From contig SFKY01000074.1 in the NCBI GenBank assembly GCA_004554665.1, positions 1-12,368 of the forward strand: a stretch of DNA of 12,368 nt, written 5' to 3'. The translations under genes were made by a program, and so were the position numbers. Positions 7,185 through 12,368 of the stretch are shown here, piece after piece (within the stretch, counting starts at the first letter, position 1; every line of letters begins with the position of its first letter). Below the pieces are notes generated by a model that was not told the DNA's origin, searched no databases, and saw nothing but the letters and a program-made list of their open reading frames with translations. Origin of the DNA: Bacteroidales bacterium (GTDB lineage: Bacteria; Bacteroidota; Bacteroidia; Bacteroidales; Bacteroidaceae).

Positions 7185-8521
7185 GAAAAATCCTTTCGGC
7201 GGCCATCCTGATGATGGCCGGCTGCTGCCCCATCGCGGCGCAGCAGCTCACCGTCGAAGGCACCATCACAGGCACTGTTCCCGAGGGGCAGTGCCTGTAT
7301 GTGGTTCCTGTCACTGCCGGTCAGTCGCCTGAGGCTGACAGCATTCAGGTGCGCGACGGTCGTCTCTCTGCCCGTACGTCGCTTTCGCCTTGGGGCATCT
7401 ACAAGGTGATAGCCGTCAACCAGCAGAGACAGTCTACCCTGCCTGTAACGCTGACTGCCGACAACGGCAAGGCCACGCTCCGCCTGCAGTGCGCAGAGGG
7501 CGGTCTCAGCGTGTCGCAGCCCACGGCCGATGGGGCTGCCTTGCAGGCCTTCAACAGCTATTACATCGACCGGGCCAAACGGCTGTGGACAGACGGCAAG
7601 TCGATGGATGCCGCAGCGGTCAAGTCGCTCCTCACGTCTTACGCACTTGTGGCCGACAGCATCGCTGCCTGTCATGGCGCGTCGGCCAACATGTCGCGCT
7701 ATCTCAGTCTGTGGGCATCGGCCATTACCTATGAGACCATCGAGAGCCTACGCTTCATCACCGGCAAGACAGCAGCCGAGGTGGGGATGGACGATCCTGC
7801 ATTCCTGCAACGGCTCTGCACACAGATCGATTGCGACATGGCAGCTGCCTTCCCGCAACTTCCGCGCATGGTGGTGGCTGCGCTTTCCAAGGGGAGCCTC
7901 TCCGAGCAGATAGGGTATGTCCGTTCTCATTACACCAGCGAGTTTCTGAAGAAGGGTGCTGAGGCCCAGTTGCTTTCTCACTATGTATCCTCATTCAAGT
8001 ACGCGGAGCATTACGAACATGGACTGGCCGAACTGACCGCCCTCACCGAGCAGTACGGCCTCGACCAGCGCTACCTCAATGTCTTCAAGCAGCGCCGTGC
8101 GTCCATAGCCGGCACGCCGTTCCCTGAGGCTGCCACGCTCTTCGACCTCGAGGGTCGTCCTGTAGACTTCGCCCAGTTCCGTGGCAAGTTTGTCTACATC
8201 GACCTGTGGGCTTCGTGGTGTGTGCCTTGCATCAAGGAGATTCCGCATCTCAAGGAGGTGGAGGCCAAGATGAAAGACAGCGACATCGTGTTTGTCTCCA
8301 TTTCCATCGACAAGGACGAGGCCGCATGGAAACGTAAGGTCGCCGACCTTGGCCTTTCCGGTCACCTCTATATCGATCGTGGCAACAAGTTGGCCGAGGC
8401 CCTCAATGTGAGGGGCATCCCCTTCTTCCTCATCTACGACCGTGAGGGTAAGCTCTATAAGTACAGTGCCTACCGTCCCAGTGATTCCCGCCTCTTGCCC
8501 CTCCTCCAGGGTCTGAAATAA
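7181..8521 (+). CDS. TlpA-like thioredoxin-fold protein
   Basis: A 446-residue exported thiol-disulfide protein. The ATG at 7181 overlaps the preceding TGA (ATGA), implying translational coupling, and opens a signal peptide MRKILSAAILMMAGCCPIAA. Cleavage after Ala20 or lipidation at Cys15 (MAGC) are both possible. Residues 22-115 are beta-rich and resemble the DUF4369-like N-terminal domain of Bacteroidetes TlpA proteins. A helical middle region covers about 120-305. A TlpA/AhpC-TSA thioredoxin domain lies at about 310-446, with active site WCVPC at 346-350 and the cis-Pro loop RGIPFF at 411-416. It probably acts in the periplasm or on a membrane face as a reductant or disulfide exchanger. 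A partner is not evident. Being last and coupled in the SusCD operon suggests it serves the imported substrate or matures a lipoprotein of the complex. Confidence 0.9.
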   Translation: MRKILSAAILMMAGCCPIAAQQLTVEGTITGTVPEGQCLYVVPVTAGQSPEADSIQVRDGRLSARTSLSPWGIYKVIAVNQQRQSTLPVTLTADNGKATLRLQCAEGGLSVSQPTADGAALQAFNSYYIDRAKRLWTDGKSMDAAAVKSLLTSYALVADSIAACHGASANMSRYLSLWASAITYETIESLRFITGKTAAEVGMDDPAFLQRLCTQIDCDMAAAFPQLPRMVVAALSKGSLSEQIGYVRSHYTSEFLKKGAEAQLLSHYVSSFKYAEHYEHGLAELTALTEQYGLDQRYLNVFKQRRASIAGTPFPEAATLFDLEGRPVDFAQFRGKFVYIDLWASWCVPCIKEIPHLKEVEAKMKDSDIVFVSISIDKDEAAWKRKVADLGLSGHLYIDRGNKLAEALNVRGIPFFLIYDREGKLYKYSAYRPSDSRLLPLLQGLK

Positions 8522-8552
8522 CCTCTCGGTGGATAGCCCAAGGCATCCGCCC

Positions 8553-8617
8553 ATCGTAAATGCCACCTTTAGCCGCGTAAAGGCCATGATTAGCGCGCTA
8601 AAGGTGGCATTTACGGT
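8553..8617. repeat. Long inverted repeat (19-bp perfect stem with nested palindromes)
   Basis: Arms 8555-8573 (CGTAAATGCCACCTTTAGC) and 8597-8615 are perfectly complementary. One further A-T and one G-T pair extend the stem to 8553/8617. The 23-nt interior can pair further, GCG 8575-8577 with CGC 8594-8596. Each half also holds its own dyad: CCTTTA...TAAAGG, and the perfect palindrome TTAGCGCGCTAA at 8590-8601. No T-run follows, so it is not a classical intrinsic terminator. It lies 34 nt after the thioredoxin gene stop. It may be a REP-like intergenic element, a 3'-end protecting hairpin for the susCD transcript, or a relic of a small mobile element. The rest of 8522-8693 shows no convincing gene. 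Confidence 0.75.
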
Positions 8618-8693
8618 AGGTAGGTGTCCCTGTCACGTGTCATGTGAAGGGTGCCATGCCCATCAACCAACGAACCCTGAAAGGGTGACATAA

Positions 8694-9107
8694 AACCAAG
8701 AGGCATACGATACGGGTATCAAGGAGCAGACGGTAGACCCGACCGGCAGCATCAGGTTCCGCGGTACGTATGTGCAGAAAAAAGAAGAGGGGCTCATCCC
8801 TGCCCAGTCGTTTGTCCTCGGCGCATCAGACGGTGCATGGTACCACACCACCAGTGCCATCAGCACCGTGCGCGGCTTCCGTACCTGGATAGACACCTCC
8901 GGGGTGCCCGCAGGCGCCAAGATATCCTTTGTGATGGACGGTGTGGACGATGGCGGTGTGACCGGAATCGGCCTGACAGACAGCGAAAGCCGTGAGCCGC
9001 AAGACGTGTACGACCTCAACGGCCGCAAGATACGCTCGGGCGGTGATACTCGCGGGTTGGCCAAAGGAGTGTATGTGGTCAATGGCAAGAAATTTGTTTT
9101 AAGATAA
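8694..9107 (+). pseudogene. 3' remnant of a secreted or surface protein gene
   Basis: An open stretch of about 137 codons runs from just after an in-frame TAA (8691-8693) to the TAA at 9105-9107. It lacks a credible start and signal peptide: the first start-like codon in the ORF is a GTG at 8772 inside a continuous protein-like segment. The readable protein includes GSIRFRGTYVQKKEEG, a beta-rich module ending ISFVMDGVDD, and then VYDLNGRKIRSGG and GLAKGVYVVNGKKFVLR. That ending is the usual C-terminal tail of Prevotella/Bacteroides extracellular proteins, resembling a type IX secretion sorting tail. The 5' part, probably hundreds of codons, is gone. No matching upstream coding is visible between the hairpin at 8553-8617 and 8691. 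A deletion is the simplest explanation. A short expressed protein from GTG 8772 is the less likely alternative. Confidence 0.7.
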
Positions 9108-9131
9108 GTGAGTGAGGTAAGTGTTTACCGG

Positions 9132-9180
9132 CGGATGCGCAGGCGAGTGTCAAAGCTCCCTGGCGCATCCGTTTTTTTTT
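9132..9180 (+). terminator. Strong intrinsic terminator
   Basis: A 9-bp GC-rich perfect stem (CGGATGCGC at 9132-9140 with GCGCATCCG at 9163-9171) is followed at once by nine T residues (9172-9180). It sits 24 nt after the stop of the remnant gene and would have ended its transcript. It insulates the sigma/fecR operon from upstream transcription. Confidence 0.88.
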
Positions 9181-9203
9181 GTGTAGGAATGGGGGCGATG
9201 ACG

Positions 9204-9238
9204 TGTCAGATTCGTAAATGCGGCATTTGGCGCTGACA
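9204..9238. repeat. Small dyad sharing a block with the 8553-8617 inverted repeat
   Basis: TGTCAG (9204-9209) pairs with CTGACA (9233-9238) around an inner AAATGC-G-GCATTT dyad (9216-9228). The block CGTAAATGC at 9213-9221 is identical to the start of the 19-bp arm at 8555. About 14 of 19 following positions are shared with that arm if aligned without gaps. It may be a decayed copy of the same element or an operator ahead of the sigma gene. Significance is uncertain. Confidence 0.35.
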
Positions 9239-9332
9239 AGTGTAACACCCCGTGAAACTTTCAGTCTGTTATATGTGTGACAAATCTTTACGAAAAAGTG
9301 TTCCAAAAGGGAGAAATACAAAATAAAAATTG

Positions 9333-9340
9333 TATTTTTG
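9333..9340 (+). promoter_or_regulatory. Bacteroides-type -7 promoter box for the sigma/fecR operon
   Basis: TATTTTTG fits the Bacteroidetes housekeeping -7 consensus TAnnTTTG exactly, in an AT-rich stretch. No TTTG is present at the expected -33 distance. Transcription would begin near 9346-9348. This leaves about 15 nt of leader before the TTG at 9362 but almost none before the ATG at 9350. The stretch 9181-9332 holds no gene I can support. Confidence 0.5.
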
Positions 9341-9361
9341 CAAAAATTAATGGCATAGAAG

Positions 9362-9862
9362 TTGAAAACGACAAGGGAGTTTGAGAGTTTCTTTAAGGAC
9401 CACTACCAGCGCATGTACTATGTGGCGGTGGGACTGCTGCACGACGACGAGGCCGCCAAAGACGTGGTAAGCTCGGCCTTTGAGCATGTGCTGTCCCGAT
9501 TTGCCGATTTGGCTCCAGACCGTCGCTCCTCCTATCTCTATGGTGTGGTGCGCAACAAGTGTGCCGACCACTTCCGCCGTCAGGCCGTTCATGACCACTA
9601 TGCCCAGCAGTATCTGGCACAGACCGCTAACAGCCAGGAGCCCGACTATCTGGAACATCAGGAGCGCGTGGCCGCCGTGTATCAGGCCATCGAGGAGCTG
9701 CCTGCACGCAACCGCGAGATATTGAAAGCCTGTCTCTTCTCCCACAAGAAGTACGCAGAAGTGGGCGCGGAGCACGGCATTACCGAAGACTGTGTGAAAA
9801 AGCATGTGATGAAGGCCATGAAGGCTATTCGTGCAAAAATTGTTAAGAATGATGCGTACTGA
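9362..9862 (+). CDS. ECF RNA polymerase sigma factor (sigma-70 family, Bacteroidetes type)
   Basis: A 166-residue extracytoplasmic-function sigma factor that would direct RNA polymerase to a small set of promoters, normally those of a neighbouring SusC/SusD operon. Sigma region 2 covers about 7-73 (FESFFKDHYQRMYYVAVGLL, then DDEAAKDVVSSAFEHV and YLYGVVRNKCADHFRR). Sigma region 4 covers about 106-156, with helix-turn-helix SHKKYAEVGAEHGITEDCVK. The start is TTG 9362, because TAG at 9356-9358 closes the frame just upstream and the next ATG (codon 18) would remove part of region 2. An in-frame ATG-GCA precedes that TAG, so the original start may have been ATG 9350 before a nonsense change. fecR follows after 36 nt. 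The pair is likely co-transcribed from the box at 9333. Confidence 0.92.
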   Translation: MKTTREFESFFKDHYQRMYYVAVGLLHDDEAAKDVVSSAFEHVLSRFADLAPDRRSSYLYGVVRNKCADHFRRQAVHDHYAQQYLAQTANSQEPDYLEHQERVAAVYQAIEELPARNREILKACLFSHKKYAEVGAEHGITEDCVKKHVMKAMKAIRAKIVKNDAY

Positions 9863-9898
9863 TTCCACCTTAAGACCAGATAAACGACTATTAATGAG

Positions 9899-10927
9899 AT
9901 GACAAAGACAGAGGAACAACATATAGACGATATTTTGGGTCTGATAGAGGATACAGCGACCGCCTCCTCTTCGGCAGAGGACCTGGAGCTGCTTGCCCAT
10001 TGCTACGAGGCGATGGCAATGGCCGAAGGCAATGCCCCTGATACCGATGCGGCCTGGCGCCAGTTTGAGGCGCGCCAGCGCGGCCGCCGGATGCGCCGTA
10101 CCATGTGGTGGTCGGCGATGGCCGCCGCTGCCGCCGTGGCGCTGCTTGTGGTGATGGTGCATGCGTGGATGCCGGGCGAGGAGACCCTGTACACCGCCCT
10201 CGATGTCACCGACACGGTGACTATACGCTCTGCCGCACACGAGGAGACTATGCCCATCCGGAAACTGGGCGCGCGCAGAAAAGTGGTGGAGGAGCTCCGC
10301 TATAAGACCGTGGTGGTACCCGACCGCCAAGACTATCACCTCACACTCTCAGACGGGACCGAGGTGTGGCTCAATGCCGGCACCCGCTTCACCTATCCCG
10401 AGCACTTTGCTGCCGCCGGGCGTGCGGTGTCAGTAGAGGGCGAGGCCTTTTTCCATGTGGCGCACGATGCCTCGCGCCCCTTTGTGGTACAGGCCGGCGG
10501 CCTGAGTACCGTGGTGACGGGGACACAGTTTGACGTGCGCAACTACGAGGGCGAGTCGCCGCGCGTCACGCTGGTCGAAGGCAGTGTGACGGTGCATGGC
10601 GGCGGCATGGAGGTGCCCGTCGCTCCGGGCGAGGGAGCTGTGCTGGAGCAGTCGCGGCTGCATGTGGCCCAGACAGACGTGGAGGCCCACGTGGCTTGGC
10701 GCGATGGCCTGCTCTATTTCCAAGACACCTCCCTGCGCGATATCCTCATGGAGCTCGGCCGCTGGTACAATCTCAACGTGGTGTGCCGTGACAAGGCCGA
10801 GATACAAGGCCGCTATCACTTCGCATGCGACCGCAAGGATACGCCTGCCAATGCTGTGGCCCTGCTGAGAGAGGTGACCGGTGAGCATATCTACATCGAG
10901 GGAAATACCATTTTTATCCAAAAATAA
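9899..10927 (+). CDS. FecR-like anti-sigma factor
   Basis: A 342-residue inner-membrane anti-sigma factor expected to hold the adjacent ECF sigma factor until signalled by the STN domain of a TonB-dependent transporter. The cytoplasmic N-terminal part (about 1-68) ends in basic RQRGRRMRR. One transmembrane helix follows at about 69-89 (WWSAMAAAAAVALLVVMV). The periplasmic FecR domain spans about 139-233, with LSDGTEVWLNAGTRFTYP, GEAFFHVAHD and TGTQFDVRNY. A C-terminal DUF4974/STN-like domain spans about 270-340 (LLYFQDTSLRDILMELGRWY to IYIEGNTIFIQK). All parts are present, so it looks intact. It lies 36 nt after sigma without a strong Shine-Dalgarno. Its usual downstream partner, a susC with STN domain, is absent in the window because an IS follows. 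Confidence 0.93.
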   Translation: MTKTEEQHIDDILGLIEDTATASSSAEDLELLAHCYEAMAMAEGNAPDTDAAWRQFEARQRGRRMRRTMWWSAMAAAAAVALLVVMVHAWMPGEETLYTALDVTDTVTIRSAAHEETMPIRKLGARRKVVEELRYKTVVVPDRQDYHLTLSDGTEVWLNAGTRFTYPEHFAAAGRAVSVEGEAFFHVAHDASRPFVVQAGGLSTVVTGTQFDVRNYEGESPRVTLVEGSVTVHGGGMEVPVAPGEGAVLEQSRLHVAQTDVEAHVAWRDGLLYFQDTSLRDILMELGRWYNLNVVCRDKAEIQGRYHFACDRKDTPANAVALLREVTGEHIYIEGNTIFIQK

Positions 10928-11048
10928 GGTTGGAAATAGCAAATATTAAAAAAATTAAAGTTTTTAGTTCCACTTTTTCGGCTCTTGTACGACTTAGTAA
11001 CGTATGACATCACAAAAAATATGATGAATCGTTAACTAAAATCATTAG
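10928..11048 (+). promoter_or_regulatory. Residual promoter/leader region after fecR, cut by the IS
   Basis: This non-coding, AT-rich stretch lies between the fecR stop and the IS end. It has no T-tailed hairpin. GGCT (10980-10983) and GACTT (10991-10995) recur with the 7-nt spacing seen at 1-16 ahead of the first susC. An imperfect dyad follows: TAACG 10998-11002 with CGTTA 11030-11034, and CATC 11008-11011 with GATG 11023-11026. At the window start the same element is likewise followed by a hairpin, and the ATG lies 107 nt past GACTT. Here the IS begins 53 nt past GACTT, before a start codon would be reached. The sigma-dependent promoter function is inferred. Confidence 0.45.
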
Positions 11049-11060
11049 TGTCCCGTTAAA
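11049..11060 (+). repeat. IS terminal inverted repeat, left
   Basis: TGTCCCGTTAAA matches the right end perfectly over 12 nt, and 14 of 16 if extended inward. A small internal hairpin (TCCCG 11051-11055 with CGGGA 11063-11067) overlaps it. Confidence 0.85.
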
Positions 11061-11078
11061 ATCGGGATCAGTTAAATA

Positions 11079-12251
11079 TTAATCAAATAACCCCGGAAAG
11101 AGGGGACAATCGAGTTCTTTGACATTATTGAAATCAGTCCTTTCGAAGAGATCTACGAGTGGTGTCTTATCCATAAGAGAAATGCTTAGAATCTGAAGAA
11201 CCTCATAAGTTGATCGCTTAAGTTGCAAATCATGTTGCACGATAGCAACAAGGCAATAGGCTATGATTGCCGATGAGATTTGGATTCTCACAGCATTCTC
11301 TGTAGTACCCCAAAACTTCTTGATCTTGAGGTGCTGCTTTAGCCATTTGAAGAACAGTTCTATCTGCCATCTGTTCTTGTAAAGGTTGGCGATTTCAGGA
11401 GATGTTAGATGAAAAGCATTTGTCAGGAAGGCAAACTCCCTACCTTGTTCTTCATCATAGAATTTGACGAGTCTGAGTTTCTCCGGATACTTCCGGTATG
11501 AATTGTATTCAGTGAATTCAATCACAGCATCTGTCAATATATTCTTTGGCAACCTGCGCCTCCATTTACAGCATTTGTATTGCAGATTCTTCTTGGCTCG
11601 CACAACAAAGAACGATTCATGCTGATGTATTTTGAAAAGTTCCTTGAATGCATTGTATCCACGGTCGAAAACATAGTAAGAACCTGATTCATAGGGAATT
11701 TCCCTCATAGCCTTTGAGTCGTAAACTGATGCTGTAGAGATATGGAAGAAAGCTGGAACCTGAGATTCGAGGTCGTATAGCACATGTGCTTTTACTCCTC
11801 CCTTCTTCTTACGGAACTTTGCCCACCAGAAGACCGACAAACACAATGGAATGGTCGTAGAGTCGAAAGCATACACATTGCCTTTCAACTTGAAGATATC
11901 CGTTACTCGTTTCTTTCTGGCTTGCTCCATCATATAGAAAGCAAAGTCTTCAAAGATACGATAGTCACGATTCTGATTGGCAGAAGCAAATGTCGTTTTC
12001 GCAATAGGCTTACGCCCTAATCCAAGATGGTATTGCTTTACTCTATGTGCTTCAAAAGCAACAATCAGATCTCGCAAACTCTCTCGATTACTCAGTTGAC
12101 CAAACATCATTGCAAGCAACTGATTCCAACAAGTGAAATGCTTCACATAGCGGTTTCCATCATACTTGCGAACATAGTTGTTAAACTGAGTTCTGTTCAA
12201 AAAAGCGGTGAGCTGGGCAAAAACGTATTTGTCTTGGAACATAGCAGTCAT
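11079..12251 (-). CDS. IS4-family DDE transposase with DUF4372-like N-terminus
   Basis: This 390-residue transposase cuts and joins the IS ends. The N-terminal part (about 4-75, MFQDKYVFAQLTAFLNR...) is the DUF4372-type DNA-binding domain common in Bacteroidetes IS4 elements. The DDE catalytic core is complete: D130 in YAFDSTTIP, D196 in YYVFDRGYN, and E298 in YKNRWQIELFFKWLKQH. That last stretch spells the IS4 family signature Y-(2)-R-(3)-E-(6)-K. The frame is uninterrupted and of normal family length. I kept ATG 12251; ATG 12242 (MFQDKY) is an equally plausible start. It runs opposite to the host genes and stops 18 nt before the left inverted repeat. Base composition differs visibly from its neighbours, consistent with acquisition by transfer. 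Confidence 0.95.
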   Translation of the reverse strand: MTAMFQDKYVFAQLTAFLNRTQFNNYVRKYDGNRYVKHFTCWNQLLAMMFGQLSNRESLRDLIVAFEAHRVKQYHLGLGRKPIAKTTFASANQNRDYRIFEDFAFYMMEQARKKRVTDIFKLKGNVYAFDSTTIPLCLSVFWWAKFRKKKGGVKAHVLYDLESQVPAFFHISTASVYDSKAMREIPYESGSYYVFDRGYNAFKELFKIHQHESFFVVRAKKNLQYKCCKWRRRLPKNILTDAVIEFTEYNSYRKYPEKLRLVKFYDEEQGREFAFLTNAFHLTSPEIANLYKNRWQIELFFKWLKQHLKIKKFWGTTENAVRIQISSAIIAYCLVAIVQHDLQLKRSTYEVLQILSISLMDKTPLVDLFERTDFNNVKELDCPLFPGLFD

Positions 12252-12264
12252 TTTAATTTGACTG

Positions 12265-12298
12265 CAAAGTTACGAAATCAAGTCCGTTTCATTCCAAA
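12265..12298 (-). promoter_or_regulatory. Transposase promoter (Bacteroides -7/-33 type)
   Basis: On the minus strand TAACTTTG (12265-12272) fits the -7 consensus TAnnTTTG. TTTG (12295-12298) lies 22 nt further upstream, close to the usual 19-21 nt for the -33 box. The predicted start near 12258 leaves a very short leader before ATG 12251 and slightly more before ATG 12242. Confidence 0.55.
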
Positions 12299-12349
12299 AC
12301 ACCACCTAATAGACTGTATTTCAATTAATTCAAAGAGCGATTAGTCCAC

Positions 12350-12361
12350 TTTAACGGGACA
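12350..12361 (-). repeat. IS terminal inverted repeat, right
   Basis: TTTAACGGGACA is the exact reverse complement of the left end at 11049-11060. Seven bases of flank (GTAGTGA) follow before the window ends. Confidence 0.85.
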
Positions 12362-12368
12362 GTAGTGA

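Larger units (their letters stand above)
11049..12361 (-). mobile_element. IS4-family insertion sequence, about 1.3 kb
   Basis: A single transposase gene is bounded by matching ends TGTCCCGTTAAA (11049-11060) and its inverse (12350-12361). The element is AT-richer than the host genes. Both ends and the full reading frame are present, so it may be active. The exact outer limits are uncertain by 1-3 nt, because no clean target-site duplication is visible: TAGTG occurs at 11046-11050 and 12363-12367 but is not symmetric with the inverted repeats, and only 7 nt of right flank are available. Transposase is transcribed leftward, toward fecR. Confidence 0.88.

Noticed and set aside
8772..9107. Independent small gene starting at GTG 8772
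   Set aside because: The protein-like sequence continues in frame upstream of the GTG, there is no ribosome site or signal peptide, and the tail belongs to exported proteins. A gene remnant fits better.
9079..9321. Minus-strand 80-codon frame across the terminator region
   Set aside because: It passes through the terminator stem and its T-run. The product has no recognisable feature and no promoter was found.
9347..10339. Minus-strand 330-codon frame across the sigma and fecR genes
   Set aside because: It covers two confident genes and their intergenic gap in antisense, and the translation has no coherent domain.
12027..12344. Plus-strand 105-codon frame at the right end of the IS
   Set aside because: It is antisense to the transposase start and runs through the transposase promoter, with no recognisable domain.

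Overview
The window reads as chromosomal DNA from a Bacteroidales bacterium, most like Prevotella or a relative. Supporting signs are a SusC/SusD pair, lipoprotein signal peptides ending in TSC or VAC followed by acidic residues, an ECF sigma factor/FecR pair of the Bacteroidetes type, TAnnTTTG-type -7 promoter boxes, and a surface-protein C-terminal tail (DLNGRK...GLAKGVYVVNGKK) that is common in Prevotella. Host genes are fairly GC-rich; the insertion sequence at the right end is visibly AT-richer. The genus is an inference.

Positions 1-8521 hold one five-gene operon on the + strand: a SusC-like TonB-dependent transporter with an N-terminal STN signalling domain, a SusD-like lipoprotein, a DUF4843-type lipoprotein, a PKD-like lipoprotein, and a TlpA-like thioredoxin-fold protein whose ATG overlaps the previous TGA. 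Gaps are 0-50 nt or less. The genes suggest an outer-membrane importer (SusC barrel, SusD lid), two accessory surface lipoproteins, and a periplasmic or membrane-tethered thiol-disulfide protein. No glycoside hydrolase, lyase, sulfatase or peptidase is present, so the substrate cannot be read from the window. The STN domain suggests control by a FecR-type anti-sigma factor. A long hairpin lies in the leader before susC.

Positions 8522-9361 are a degenerate spacer. It holds a 19-bp perfect inverted repeat, the 3' remnant of a surface protein gene lacking its 5' part, a strong intrinsic terminator, a second weaker dyad, and a promoter-like box before the next operon.

Positions 9362-10927 encode an ECF sigma factor (apparent TTG start just after a short ATG-GCA-TAG) and a FecR-like anti-sigma factor. 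In Bacteroidetes such pairs usually sit directly upstream of the susC/susD operon they control. Here the following 121 bp carry a GGCT-N7-GACTT element that also occurs, with identical spacing, upstream of the susC at the window start. An IS4-family insertion sequence (about 11049-12361, transposase on the - strand, all DDE and YREK residues present) then separates the regulators from whatever they controlled. The most interesting reading is a sigma/anti-sigma relay that may have been uncoupled from its downstream transporter operon by an IS placed between a candidate promoter and the expected start codon. No CRISPR array, tRNA or rRNA was seen.
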